From assembly GCF_022458985.1 (NCBI RefSeq), contig NC_061791.1, forward strand, positions 882,501 to 946,500: a stretch of DNA of 64,000 nucleotides. Direction: 5' to 3'. The notes beneath the pieces were generated by a model that was given only the letters and a program-made list of their open reading frames with translations, did not search any database and was not told where the DNA came from. Below, one piece after another: positions 21,648-33,832 of this stretch. The position numbers and the translations under genes are program-made. Every line of letters begins with the position of its first letter. Position 1 is the first letter of the stretch. Source of the DNA: Mugil cephalus (Eukaryota; Chordata; Actinopteri; Mugiliformes; Mugilidae).

Positions 21648-22073
21648 TTAACCTCCTGAGACCCGAGCTTTCATCTGCTAAGCAAGTTTTTCCTCATATG
21701 TGGACGCTGGGATTATTTCATTATTTATATTATAATAAAGACACCAGTGTGTGAAAAGACAGTGAACGTCCTCAAACGAGTACTTGCTAATTAGTGAGGT
21801 TGTAGCTCGTTGCTTTTGATAAAAATTGTTAAATTTGTCGTATCGAAGTAGAAACGTTAATAATCATAAATAAATGAATTTTAACTGTAGAATTTGACGG
21901 AGATTTGTCTGTAGAATGAATCGAGTGTATTGTATCTAGTGTATTGACCCTTTGCTACCACTAGATGGCAGACTAAAGCGTCCACTAACGAGGACAAGGG
22001 GTTTAAATGAAGCAGAATAAGAAGCGATAAAACCTAAAACTTAACGTCCCCGTATGAGGACGCAGGAGATTAA
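21648..22073. mobile_element. TTAA-bounded MITE-like repeat
   Basis: Bounded by TTAA on both sides (21648-21651 and 22070-22073), with TTAACCTCCTGAGACCC at the left end. The right end shares GTCCCCGTATGAGGAC with a second copy ending TCAAGAGGTTAA at 41384. TTAA targets suggest a piggyBac-type non-autonomous element. No open frame. Confidence 0.6.
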
Positions 22074-22358
22074 CTAGCTTAAAATTACAGAAACAATTTG
22101 TGAAAAAAAAAATGATTTAACGTATATTTTAGTGGACGTTTAATCTGCAGCAGAGCGGGATTCAACCTCTGGTCCGTGGGCGGACGCTGGCGTTACAGGA
22201 CCAGGTGACATGCATGAATGAATGAATAAAAGAATGAATGAATGAATGGGGAGACCTGATTCTGGTCACATGACTCTGATTCGTGACCTCTGATTGGTCG
22301 AAGAGAAAATAAAAATTTAATTTAAAACATTTTTTTAATGCATCATCTTCCACCTCTG

Positions 22359-22437
22359 AGAATGATGAGGATGAAGATGAGGATGATGATGAGGATGAGG
22401 ATGATGATGAGGATGCTGATGCTGATGCTGAAGGCTT
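22359..22437. repeat. GATGAGGAT-type microsatellite
   Basis: ATGATGAGGATGAGGATG-like triplet array. The open frames across it are translation of the repeat. Confidence 0.85.
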
Positions 22438-22659
22438 TTTTTCTCCCGTTGCCATGGTTACGGGGCCGCTCCTCCACACCCACGCTGCTTACCCCCTCTC
22501 TCTCTCTCTGTCGCTCGTCCTCACAGAGAGAGAGAGAGAGAGAGAGAGGTGTGTTTTCTAACCCACGCATTGGAGTGGGAGACAACGTGCACGCTCACAT
22601 GCACGCTCACATGCACGCTCACACACACACACACAGCGTAGAGTGTGTGTCATGCTAGC

Positions 22660-22787
22660 AGTGAGTGGGCTGAACCGATCAGCCTTCCACTCTCCCTCTA
22701 TCTCCCTCTTCTTCTTCTCTTTCCGTCTCCAGATACTCCCTCCTCTTCTTCTTCTTCTTCTTTTCCCCCCACCTTCCATCACCTCCT

Positions 22788-22818
<31 letters not shown>

Positions 22819-22916
22819 CTCCTCTCTCTCCATCCGTCCCTTTTCTTTTCTGTTCAGTTCATCATGATGGAGAACCAGTCGCTGATCTTCTTCTTCTTCT
22901 TCTTTTTCTTCAGGGT
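22660..22916 (+). promoter_or_regulatory. Pyrimidine-rich leader with a possible 5' exon (uncertain)
   Basis: A CT-rich stretch (CTCCTCCTCC, CTTCTTCTT) leads to an ATG pair at 22864-22869. This opens MMENQSLIFFFFFFFFR and ends at a good donor, CTTCAGG|GTGAGT, at about 22914. If spliced to the shank3 exon at 38797 it would be out of frame with the shank3 ATG, so at most it would be a 5' UTR exon with an upstream open frame. No independent support. Confidence 0.25.
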
Positions 22917-23139
22917 GAGTCTCTCTGCAGCGTTGTGTGTAGGTGAGTGTGTGTGTGTTTGCGTGGGTGTGTGTGTGCAGGTGTGTGCGTTAGTGTGTAA
23001 TTGTGTGTCGGTCACTTGCTGCCGTTCTGTAACTTTAAAGATGTGATTATGTAGTTGATATTTATTTTAATTCTTTCATCTTTAATTTCCTTTTTTCTTT
23101 TTGTCATCTCTACATTTCCTTTCCTTGCCGCTCTCCTCC

Positions 23140-23219
23140 TTTCCTTTCCTTTCCTTTCCTTTCCTTTCCTTTCCTTTCCTTTCCTTTCCTTTCCTTTCCT
23201 TTCCTTTCCTTTCCTTTTC
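23140..23219. repeat. (TTTCC)n microsatellite
   Basis: About 15 pentanucleotide units of TTTCC. Confidence 0.95.
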
Positions 23220-23360
23220 TCTTCTTATTCCATTCATATTTTTTAATCCTATTTCATCCCTTTACAAATTTCCTCTCCTCAGCGTTTCTTTTCTTTTCCT
23301 CTTTCCACTCTCTTTCTCTCTCTCTCCTGTTTCCTGTTTCCTCCAGCATCACTTTACTGT

Positions 23361-23362
<2 letters not shown>

Positions 23363-23422
<60 letters not shown>
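23363..23422. repeat. (TG)n microsatellite
   Basis: About 29 TG dinucleotides without interruption. Confidence 0.95.
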
Positions 23423-23426
<4 letters not shown>

Positions 23427-23555
23427 ATAAGCTCAGCTGAGAGTGTGTAGGCCGTCGTCTCAGACCGAATATCTAAAGACATGATCTGTCCTCCCTCCCA
23501 CCAAAAAAAAAAGGAAAAAACATTCAAACACTTCAAACAGGAACAGGAAGTGGAT

Positions 23556-23616
23556 CTTCTTCTTCTTCTTCTTCTTCTTCTTCTTCTTCTTCTTCTTCTT
23601 CTTCTTCTTCTTCTTC
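23556..23616. repeat. (TTC)n microsatellite
   Basis: About 20 TTC triplets. Confidence 0.95.
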
Positions 23617-23619
23617 AAC

Positions 23620-25185
23620 GCCTTAAACCCAGAGGTTGAACATCTGCAGTTAGCATCGCTAGCTAGCCGGCTAAATCCACAAAGAGTGTTTTGCCTCAGT
23701 TGTGTACGATAAATGCTCGACGTTAGAGAGCTAACGCACGCTAAATGCTTTTAACATTTAGCATGCTAACAACTTAAAGTGGGAAGCGTAAAGACAAACG
23801 TTTCATCTGCAGCAGAACGGGGTTCAACCTCTGGTCCGTGGACGGACGTCAGCATTTAGCTAGCCTCAGAGCCTAGTGCCAGTGCTAACAGGTGGCTAAT
23901 TTAAAGTATGTAAATACACGATTAAACAATTAGCTTTGAAGAGCAGTGTGCTAGCAGCGTGCTAGCAGCGTAGCACGTTCTCCTACTTCATGGTGTATTA
24001 AGTCAGAGTTGGTTTTGGTGTTTAGCTCCTCTCTGCAGCGCCCCCTGCTGTCTTTAGTTTGGTCCTCAGCTCCAGGTCCAGAATATGTTAAAAGTCTTAT
24101 TACTGATGAACCGACGTCTTTTATTCAGGTTTATTTCTACCAGTGGATGAATGAATGAGTTCAGCTCCTCTTCTGGTCACTTGGTGGTTTATAACGGGAC
24201 CGGGACTCATTAAAGTGGGTTCACACTAACCAAATGAATGAGGTGACATGAGTCCTAGACCACCTCCATATGTGGACTCTAGAGACCAGATGACCCAGGT
24301 CTCATAAACCAGCTTTGAGACTGAAATGAGTAACGGATGCATAGTTCCAGATAAAACCATCTTTTCGATTCGTAGTTGTTATATAAACAGCAGCAAAGTT
24401 ATTTCTGGTATTAAACTGAATTTGATTAATTTAATAAACTGTAAACCCACCGTGATGTCGAGATCAGGACCTCTCATATTTCTGGATGTTTTACTGACTC
24501 TCAGGTTGAACAACGTTCTTAGCTTCTATGCTAACGTTCATTTAGTCTCTGGCTTTAATAATTTAATATTTCTGATCTCTGAGAGGGAAACCGAGCAGAT
24601 CCTCCTCAGTTTTTTGAGCTTCCCAAAGATGTGCGAAACTTGACAAGATAAAGTGTGTGTGTGTGTCGGAGGCAGTGAATACAGTGTGTTATCAGCTCTT
24701 GCCATTGGTTACCATGGTAATGGCCGAGGGAGCTTTGTTTCCAGGACACATTCACACACATCCTGTTCACACCTAACGATGAAATGCATCCTTGGTGACG
24801 TGACCACAACTGCACCGACTGAAATCCAGCTGTGACGGATTCAGGCTGTAAATGAAGTAAAGATTCAGTCTTCAGCTTCTAGAAGAGACGTCGGTTTGTC
24901 TCTGAATTACAGTGAAAGTCTTGAGGTCGGAATTTAATCGAGGGATGTTTTCACACCTCTGTGGTTCTGCTGGAGTAAACTTGGTTGGTTTATCGGACCA
25001 ACAAATAATTATCAAACACCAGTTCTCTCTGTTAGCTAAGTTCCTATGGGTCTATTTCCCATGATGCACTGACCACCTACCTACACCACAGAGACTAGAA
25101 CTAACAACCAGCTGTTCATACATGTGGAGGAATTAACTACTACTACCAGCAGGTGGCAGTAGTCTGCATTCATTATTCATAGGTA
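23620..25185. other. Gene-free stretch upstream of shank3
   Basis: No supportable exon. Open frames here (for example 24326-24643) lack splice context and recognisable domains. GCTAGC and GTTAGC words are frequent near 23650-23960. Confidence 0.45.
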
Positions 25186-25189
25186 ATCA

Positions 25190-25490
25190 AGAAGAGCTAC
25201 TATTAGCTTCAAGGCTAGGAAGAGCTACTATTAGCTGGGAGGCTAAGTAGAGCTACTGATACCTGTGAGGCTAGGAAGGCTACTATTAGCTGGGAGGCTA
25301 GGAAGAGCTACTGTTAGCTGGAAGGCTAGGAAGAGCTACGATTAGATGAGAAACTAGGAAGCTAGCAAGAGCTACCATTAATGTGAGGCTAGGAAGAGCT
25401 ACTACTAACAGGGAGGCTAGGAAACTAGGAAGAGCTACTGTTAGCTTCGAGGCTAGGAAGAGCTACTATTAGCTGTGATATTAGGAAGCA
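25190..25490. repeat. Dispersed minisatellite M, array 1
   Basis: About ten units of roughly 28-30 bp built on GGCTAGGAAGAGCTACTATT then AGCTGGGA, with considerable drift. The same unit forms arrays at 33768-33832, 34838-35106 and 63165-63390. Confidence 0.85.
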
Positions 25491-26695
25491 ACCAAGATTA
25501 GCCTGTCGTAGTTAGCTTCAGTACCTTCATAGCCTCCTACATAACAGCCGGTTCTGCTTGAGGTTTTTCTTAGATTATCGTTTTTCATGCAAAGAGTCTT
25601 GAGACCTTTTGAAAAGTTTTTGATGGTTAATAATTAAAACCAGAATCGTCCCAGAATATTTGTGATGATCATTTGTTGTCGTCAGTGACTCCGGTTTGAA
25701 AAAACGCTCCCAAACTAAAACCCATGAATTAGAGGCGACAGTGATCGCTGTTATTAGCCGGTGGAGCTCTTTCTGAATTAACTACAGTGATCATGTTTTT
25801 CATAATGAAGGAACTTGTCAGTTTAATAATGAATCAAACAATGGAGCGCTTGTTGTTCCCAGTTGGTTTCATCACCACAGATTTAAGCCACTAAATAAAA
25901 CGGTGTGTTTGCGAGGACACGTTGAGGCCCGGCTGATCAGGGGTCGGGTTAGAACCTGGTCCGAGTCGAGGTTATCCAGCCCACACTCTGAATGTCCTTG
26001 CAGAGACACCAGTAATAAACACGTGTGTGTTATCAGTAGCGTCCAGCTTCTCTACTTCTTCCTGCCAAACATCCGTTTCCTTGGCAACGCAGACAGGAAA
26101 CAGGAAGTGTGAGTCAAAGGAAGGAACTGCTTCTAATCTTTGGCAAAGGTTTCCAACATGTCCTCCTCCTCCTCCTCCTCCTCTGACAGACTCATGCAAA
26201 CCAGCTGGATAGCATTCTGTTAGCAATTAGCAGCAGGCTAGCAGCTGCCTGCCACTATGCTACCATGACACTAATTTGGTTTTATTTCATTTAAACTGGT
26301 AAATCTGACAAAGATTCAAGATGATGCATAAAATGTCTATATATTTAAGATCTATTTTCTGAGACCTGACAGATTTTGCTTCCTGTAAATATTCAGGATA
26401 TAAAACACGATTTATTCTACAGTACAAGACCTCAAAAGTCTACACTTAGATAGACTCTAATGATCCTCAAAAGAAATTGGTTGGTCACAACAGCCTAGTT
26501 GCACATAAAAGAAACACTCTTAAGAGCCACAAATAGAAAGAAAAATCAAATTAAGTATAGAGAAGAGTTGAATAACTGGTCTGTAATGGTCCAAGGCAGC
26601 AGGAGAACCAGAGTCAGGGTCCTGGACCCAAGGATCACTGGTTCTGACCCGTGTGGTTCTGGTTCTGATGGATCTAATCATATAATTAATGTAAT
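25491..26695. other. Gene-free stretch
   Basis: No exon, RNA gene or named element supported. A short (TCC)n run lies at 26160-26182. Confidence 0.45.
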
Positions 26696-26699
26696 AAAT

Positions 26700-27225
26700 A
26701 TGGACGCCACGTCTCCACTTCCTGTCATCGGTGAAACTGAAGCTATTTTCCCGGAGATCTTGTACATCGATGCCCCGCCCACTCTTCCTCCAGACTCAGA
26801 GGCGTTTACATTTAATTTATCCTACGCTCTGCTTTAACTCCACCGGTTACAAGGAAATGTTGGATTATACACTGACCTGTTTTTAAAAATCATTTTTTCC
26901 AACTCTTACGGGACCTCTTTAAGAAGTGGTTGTCATGGCAACTGGTGGTCGCTATCACATCACATCCTGTTTCTATGGCGTCTAAACTAACTAAAACGAA
27001 ATATTCATAAACATTATGTTAACTACCTAAAATGACAGAAACCCTCCCTGATATATAAATATTTATTTGATGTGTATTTTAGTGTTTTAGCTTGGTCCCA
27101 CTGACATGGAGGGGGTGGAGCTTATGACCTGCACTGCAGCCTCCAGCCACCAGAGGGAGCTCTACATTCTTTGGTTTCTCTTTAGAGGAGCTCTTACACC
27201 ACCTGTGTTTATAGAGTCTATGAAT
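26700..27225 (+). repeat. Interspersed repeat family R, longest copy
   Basis: Starts TGGACGCCACGTCTCCACTTCC and runs through ATGCCCCGCCCACTCTTCCTCC, ATGTTGGATTATACACTGAC, CATCACATCCTGTTTCTATG and GGGGGTGGAGCTTATGACCT. It ends near ACCAGAGGGAGCTCTAC and TTTATAGAGTCTATG. Related copies lie at 6190-6880 and 20099-20480, and half-copies sit in the Ly6 flank at 3340-3510. No coding capacity; family unclassified. Confidence 0.65.
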
Positions 27226-27241
27226 CTAACCTGGAGATCAC

Positions 27242-27450
27242 ATGGAACCAAGATGCATTATGGGTATTAGGGGCTGGTGGAGGCGGAGTGATGTTTGGTC
27301 CATGTTCTGCTGGTCGTGTGGATGTTCCTTTGACTCAATGGTCCAGCATCTGTGGATGAAAACAAGTCCGATCCAACTGATGTCTCAGACACCACAGCAC
27401 ACCCTCAGAGCTCTGGAGGTGGTCATAATGTTATGGCCCTTTGGTGGATG
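27242..27450 (+). repeat. Interspersed repeat fragment ending GGTGGTCATAATGTTATGG
   Basis: Contains CCAACTGATGTCTCAGACAC, CACAGCACACCCTCAGAG and GGTCATAATGTTATGGC, words I know from an abundant teleost repeat. Its end occurs inverted near 13356-13375. The 78-codon open frame over it is incidental. Confidence 0.5.
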
Positions 27451-27885
27451 TTGTTCTGCGGTTGCACTTTTGGTTTAGATTTTAAATGAGTGTTTTGAGC
27501 GTCACTCTGTGGATGTTTTGAACCCGACGCTGATGTTCTGAATCCTGAGGCTCCCAGTCATTTATTTATTCATTTATTTTAAATGTCTTTATTCTTTTGG
27601 CTCAGAATAGAAACAGAGGAATAAATCGATATGTGAAACTTTACATAATCAGAGAGAAGCGGGTGTAGCGGCTCGGCCTCGTTGCCATGCTAACAGCTTG
27701 TATAAGGGACCGAACCTGAAATGGCATCCGAGTCTGACCCAGATCTGATTCAAACTGCTGCACCGTCTCCTCACATGTTTTCTCTTTTTCCTCCTCCTCC
27801 TCCTCTGTATCCTGGCCTCCCTCTTCTTTACCTCCCACCCCATCTTCCTCTCGCTCTTCCTCCCTCTTTTCCTCCCTTTCTACAG

Positions 27886-28215
27886 GATGGGCAGGGCAGC
27901 TCCCAGAATACCGTCTGAAACTCCCCTGCAGGATTCCTTCACGTTAACCACAGCAACATCCACACGTCTGCCTCTGCTTCTGCCACCGCCACAGGATTAC
28001 ACCCCTCACCTCATCCGTTCAGACTGGACCACGACCAGGAACCAGAGCCAGAGCCAGAGCCAGAGCCAGAACCAGAACCAGAGCCAGAACCAGGCCAAAG
28101 ACAGCACCGGACCAGAAAACCAAACCAGGGCTTCCCAGACCAAAGCAGACCAGCAGAGATCAGTAGAACTCAGTAAAGGCTTCAGTGGAAAAGTTTGATG
28201 GGACTGCTGACGATA
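27886..28215 (+). ncRNA. Candidate 5' UTR exon, possibly of shank3 (listed as non-coding)
   Basis: A strong pyrimidine tract and acceptor (CCCTTTCTACAG|GATGG) opens this segment and a consensus donor (GACGATAG|GTGAGT) closes it, giving a 330-nt exon. No frame is open from end to end. An ATG two bases inside opens a 103-codon frame with a QSQSQSQNQNQSQNQ run that stops at 28198, before the donor. The first coding exon of shank3 at 38797 also begins with an acceptor upstream of its ATG, so a 5' UTR exon is needed on this strand. This is the best candidate, about 10.6 kb upstream. Transcript evidence is lacking. Confidence 0.4.
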
Positions 28216-28369
28216 GGTGAGTGGATCCATCTGGTGTCAGCGGGTTTGGGTTTAGAACCAATAAAAACAGTTCATTCATTCATCGGTGTTTCAGGCTATG
28301 AAGTGATGACGTTTGCAGGTGTTTGGTTGTAGTTTGGACGCTTCACTTGTTTCTCTGTGAGATGTTTTG

Positions 28370-28920
28370 CTGCGATTAAGACTTTTTGTGGTTTAATCTC
28401 TTTGGTCATTTTGGGTCATTTTCTGGTTATTTGAGTTTCTTTGTTGTTGTTTTAAATAGTTTTCCAGGTATTTTAAGTCTCTGTGTGTTTAGTTTTTTGG
28501 TTGTTTTGAGTAGTTTTCTGGATATTTAAGTGTCTTTCTGGGTATTTTGAAGCTACTTTGTAGTAGTTTGAGTCTCTTTATGGTCAGTTTGTGTCTTGTT
28601 GTGGTTGTTTTGAATCATTTTCTGGGTATTTTAAGTCATTTTCTGGTCATTTTTGTCTCGTTCTGGTTGTTTTAAGTGTTGTTGTATTAGTTTGAGTGTC
28701 TTTCAGTTGGGTTTTAGTCTCTGGTCGTTTTGAGTCTGAGGTTGTTTTGCAGCAATTTGAAGACGTCTTGTGGTTGTTTTCAGTCTCTTTGTGGTCATTT
28801 TGTCATCGTTTTTGAGAATCCTTGTGCTCCTCTTGAGTTTTCTTGAGGTCAGTTAAACTCTTTGTTGTAGTTTTGTGTCTCTTGTGTCTGATTGTTTGTT
28901 CAGGACTCAGTTTAAGTCTC
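28370..28920. repeat. Degenerate TTTTGAGTCTCTTTGTGGT-type minisatellite
   Basis: Loose tandem repetition of a ~30-bp unit built from words such as GGTTGTTTTGAGTC, TTTTGTGTCTC and GGTCATTTT. No coding capacity. Confidence 0.7.
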
Positions 28921-31900
28921 TTCAGATCTTTTTGAGACTCCTTGTAGTTGTAGTTTTTGAGTTTGATCCCAAACCTTTGCGTCTTCATTTAGGCTCTTTG
29001 TGGCATCGTTATGTCTCTAGTTTTGTGTCTTCGTCCTCGTTCAGTGGATTTCAGTGAAGTCGCATTGCGAATACTGATTTCTAGATGAAGGTCTTCCTAA
29101 GAACATGATTGTTCCAAACACAAGTAACAGCTCCACACCACTGGAACATTTATGTGATTAAATGAGGTTTGGTTTATTTAATTAAACTCATTTAGACCCA
29201 GTTAGAGCGGAGTTTGAATCTAAAACCAGATCAACGTGGCCCCTCCAGGCTCCCAGACTCTCTCAGCTCATCCATCTTCATGTTTACGGCTGAATCTCGT
29301 GACCCGGTTCGTCTCCATTTAGGTTTTCTCTGGATATTTAAAAGTCTCTGAACGTCTCAGAGCTCAAATGACTCTTTAAAGAAGAAGTGGATGAACTTCT
29401 CTGCTGCTGGAATTCTGTCAACAGTAGCGGAGGAAGTCCTCACATTCTTTACTTACTGCTTTTAAAATAACACTTGATCTAATTAGGAAACTTAAGCAGG
29501 ATTTTCTGAAAATACATCAAAGTGTTTATTGTCTTTTTTTTTTAAAGAAAGTGTTGCAGTTGTTCAAACTGGAACATCTGGAACTATAAAAGGATTTGTT
29601 ATATTAGATTTCACTAGTGTTACTAATGAACTGGCTACTAAGTGCATATATATTTAGTTTCTAATAACTGAGAGTCCTGAGAGGAACCTGTGTACAGTCA
29701 CACACATGGGTCCAGGTCAGTTAAGGAAATAATTATAAGTTTATTAAAGTAAGAGCTGGATGTACTGACTAAAAAAACAACAACAACAAAAATATGCTAA
29801 CATGCTAATAATAGAGCAAAATAGCTCCTTAGTTCCTCAGGTAAACAAGTGAAAACAGTCTCTAAATCTTCATGAAAGTTTTGTTGTTCAGTTTTAGTTT
29901 TGAGTAACTGAGAGAGATGTTGATATCGAATCGTGGCTTTGCTCCAAAATATGCGTCAACTCCTCAAATCAGTCCACATCCCCCAGAGGCTTCATGAAGG
30001 TTTGTGTCTGGATGTTTTCACTAGTGTAACTAATGAACTTTACAGATTTACATTAAGATTAAATATGAATCAGGGAGTCAAACCTGGTTCCTCGGGACGT
30101 TTTCTTTGTTTTCTTCTTATAAAATCACTGAACCGTCGTTTCAGCGTCGGCTCATTTCTGATTCTGAGTCTTGGTGTGTAAAACCGAGCTGTGATGGTTG
30201 TCAGCTGGAAACACAGACGCTCTTCTCACTACAGAGGAACATTCAGTCTGTCTGAATTATACAAGAGGATTGTAGACGGACATCTCAGCCTCTGATCGGC
30301 TCCTCAATAATTAATGGGAATCAAATGCAACTTGCTGATATCAAAAAATCTAATTTTAACCATGAATTTGACGACTGATGGAATCCCAGCTCAGAAAAAT
30401 GAGAAAAAAAAAACATATTCTCTCTGGTTTATTTTGCAGATTATCATTAGTCTGGCGACACCAAACTCATATTCTGAGAAGAACTGAAGGACACGTAAAT
30501 ATCATGCTGTACAGGAGAAGCACATGAATGTAGTGAATATGTAATACAAAAAAAAACAGGTTCAAAAAGGAGTAGGAAGAAGCTTTACACTTATCTAATC
30601 CTTCCCTTCTCCATTTAGCATTTACTTCCTGCTTGTTTGTTTGTTTTTTCCATGAACATGTATATTTAGATTTATATGGTCTGTAGATATATACAGTATA
30701 TGTTCGTACTGCTGCTTAAACTTCACGTACAGAAACACGATAAGAAATAAGAAGAGGACAGATGCTCAGGACGTAGGACTGTCCAGTTAACATTAACCCA
30801 AAAGGGGCGGGGCCAGAAGTACCCTGGAATGCTAACCTGGAAGCTAGCCCCCTTCCTGCCTCACTTACAATTAGTTTTGTGCTGCAAAGTTTATTTGGAG
30901 TCTCTCCATCAGGAACTGATTCTGCTCCAGCAAAGATCCACCGAGTCAATGAGGTCATTTGGGGAAAAATGTGGAGTAACGTCATCTGAGTTTACAACAA
31001 TTAGTTTACAACAAAATGGCCGCCGTTGGGGAAGCGGGAGGAATAAATTTAACCCTTTATCGTTCCTCTGGGTGGTTTATGGGGCAGCAGCAGCTTCATG
31101 AACCAATCAGAGCTCTGGACTCCAGCTGTTTTTGAGTAAAGGCTGCATGATGCAATATGTCATTTCCTTCTGGTTTCATTGATAAAAAACATTATAGGAT
31201 TGATTTTGAAATCACTTACAGAAGTTGTCTTTGATGGTGTAAGAACAAATTAATTTAACTGCTGGTGTGATGTAAACCATCAGACTTTAAGCTTTTCACA
31301 GGACACGTTTTCCCCAAACAGAGTTAAAGTCGCACATTTAGATTCCAATCATTCAGAGACTTTCACAATAATATTCATGTGCATTCAAAACATATATTAA
31401 TGTAACAGGGTGGACATTTGGTCAGAATCATTAGATTATTAGTAGCTTCTTATAGTTTAATAAATCCTGCTTCAGATGAGATTTCTGATGAAGTAAATCA
31501 GGCTAAAATGGCTGAATAGTAGGAATGACCCAGGACTATACAGCTGCGTGTGGAGGTGTTTTTGTTACTCACAGACTTTGTGTAATGCTAAGCTAACTGG
31601 CTATCGGCTCCAGCTACAAGTCAAACAACTGAATTTCTTCAGCCGCGGAGTTGAACGTCTCGATATCAACAAATTTCTTTTAGCTTGAGTTTTTTTGGCT
31701 TTTAACCGCTTCCCCTCTGAGTCCCGCTAAAACCCGTTCAGGACACCCTCTCACTTCCAGACGTGGAGCCCAGCATTGTTCAGCCTGTGTGGGAGGATCT
31801 GCTCAGGACAAAAGCTGGAAATGATCAAACTGGTGACCCCCGAGTTATTTCAGGCCGAAGCCTCCTGACGCTCGGATCGAAGAGAATTTCAGGACAGAGA

Positions 31901-33765
31901 TCTGGCGAAACATCCTGGAAGAAAAGCCGAGGATGTTACATAACAGAGCACTGTGAGAAGACGAGTGGAGGAAAAACAACCGCTGGGAGCGACACAAAAA
32001 GCTGCTTCTGCTCCCACTGAGTGTTACCTGAAGGACTCATTCACATTTACAATAGCAGGCGTGAAGATAACGAGGAGCCGAGCTCCATCCAGGGAAAATG
32101 TGCCCTGATTGTCGACGCTGTAACACAAGCGTTTCGCTTTCTGAGGCGTGAAAGTGTTTGAGAAGGAATGAGAATGAGAGGAATAAAACCCGCATCACAT
32201 GCAATCACTCCACAAAGTCACCAGTTCCCTGAGTCCACGTTCCCCGTTAGCCTGCGTAGAACCACATACCTGGTCCAGGTCAGGCCACGTTACGGGTCCA
32301 AGTCACTTTAAGTGTGTAATCATAGTTTTATGATATTTATAGTACAGCTGAATGAAGGATTTTAGATTTTTATCATAAGATGAGCAGAAATGTCATAGCA
32401 ACCCGGACACATAGCAACCATTTTTAATTTTTTTTTTCAAATTTTAAAGATTTAAAAACGAGCTCTTTCCCAGCAGAGAAACTGTGTCACTGATTTATGT
32501 CTGAACATCCGTCAGGGAGTCGCTTCTCCTTTTGTCTTTGCCTTCACGTTGAAGGTTAATCCGTCAACCAGTGGTGAAAAGCTCCAATTTAATGAGTTCT
32601 TATTCGAGGCGCTGGTGCGTAGAGAGGCGGTGATTTCTGCGGTTTCTTTTCTCACGAGAGCATCTCAGTTCAAAACCCTGAGAAAGAAAGAACGAGGTGA
32701 AGATTAAAAGACGCACAGCTGCAAGGGTTGTCGGGGAGTTCTTAGTCAGCGATAAATGGTGTTTGGAGATCTCTCCATGGAGTCGACCGTCTTCCCGCTC
32801 GGAGCAGGAAAGGTTTGATAAATGGCAGGAAGCTGATTCAGAGCCTCTGATTGGTGGATCACAAGTGTTGAAAATGAAAACCCAGCAACTCAGAGCTGAT
32901 TGCAGAGGTGGTGGCGTCAAGTGGTCGGAGCTGGACGTCAATAACATCTCAGTGTTGTTTACGCTCCACAGATACAGTAAAGGCATTTTACAGGAGCGTC
33001 TATATTTTACACTTCAGCTTTAAATTCCCAAGATTTTCTGTCCAAAAAATGAGCTGAAACAAAGTGAACTGGAACTGCTGCTACAAATAAACCAAAGATT
33101 CAAAATCCAGATCATTTTATTGATCCTCACAGGGCCACGAAATAAGAAAAGACATATAATAAGTAAAACATGAATAAGAATAAAGTAGAAATAAAATTTG
33201 CAAAAAAAAAGTGGATAAAACATTTGTCTAAAATATCTCGGCGTAACTTATGCAGCATTAACCAGCTGTGTTTGGATTTTTTGTCAAGAAGAAGAAAAAC
33301 AACATTGAAAATATTTCGAAATATTCTTGTTTCCTCATTCTTCATCAACACAGAGTTTACGAGTTCTCTGACGCAAACGGTTTAAAAATGAATCGCTATG
33401 AATAAATGAATGAATGTAAATAGAACCCAAACCCTAAAACCATATTTACACAAAAAGAGAAAACCGATAAAAACTCAAAGAGCAACAAACATGCTAGTAA
33501 TAATAATAAACTTTAATAATAATAAATTTCATCTATGTAGGACAATTCATGCATAAAATGCAAAATAAAGGGCTGAACAGAAAAGACGTGTTAGAAATAC
33601 AAAAAAATAAAAACAAGATAAAAACACGCACATAGAAACTAGCAAAAGTAAATCATGAATAATAAAAAAGCTGATAAAAGATTTTATGATGTGTCTGAAA
33701 ACATTGTAGAGAATGAATAAATCAAAACCACCAAATATGAGCTGGGTCTTTATCAAAAATGTTTT
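28921..33765. other. Long gene-free stretch in the shank3 upstream region
   Basis: No exon with both splice signals and recognisable coding content was found. The 85-codon frame at 31763-32020 has neither domain nor donor. An interspersed repeat with CCTCTGGGTGGTTTATGGG, ACCAATCAGAGCTCTGGAC and TGCATGATGCAATATGTCAT occupies about 30800-31200 and recurs at 48930-49150, with a fragment at 50815-50850. AT-rich tracts dominate 33100-33760. Confidence 0.45.
30800..31215 (+). repeat. Interspersed repeat family S, copy 1
   Basis: Shares CCTCTGGGTGGTTTATGGG, GAACCAATCAGAGCTCTGGA, GCATGATGCAATATGTCATT and CATTGATAAAA in order with 48930-49150 inside a shank3 intron. Unclassified non-coding repeat. 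Confidence 0.65.
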
Positions 33766-33767
33766 TA

Positions 33768-33832
33768 GGATGAGCTACTATTAGCTAGGAGGCTAAGAAG
33801 AGCTACTATTAGCTGGGAGGCTAGGAAGAGCT
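33768..33832. repeat. Dispersed minisatellite M, array 2
   Basis: Two units of GCTAGGAAGAGCTACTATTAG-like sequence in the same orientation as the other arrays. Confidence 0.75.

Noticed and set aside
22338..23430. Several 60-130 codon frames rich in Ser, Phe, Met or Arg
   Set aside because: All run over triplet, pentanucleotide or dinucleotide repeats and reflect composition only.
27242..27478. 78-codon open frame
   Set aside because: Lies over an interspersed repeat ending in GGTCATAATGTTATGGC; not a gene.
31763..32020. 85-codon open frame upstream of shank3
   Set aside because: No recognisable domain and no donor site; it could be a 5' exon but nothing beyond an open frame supports it.
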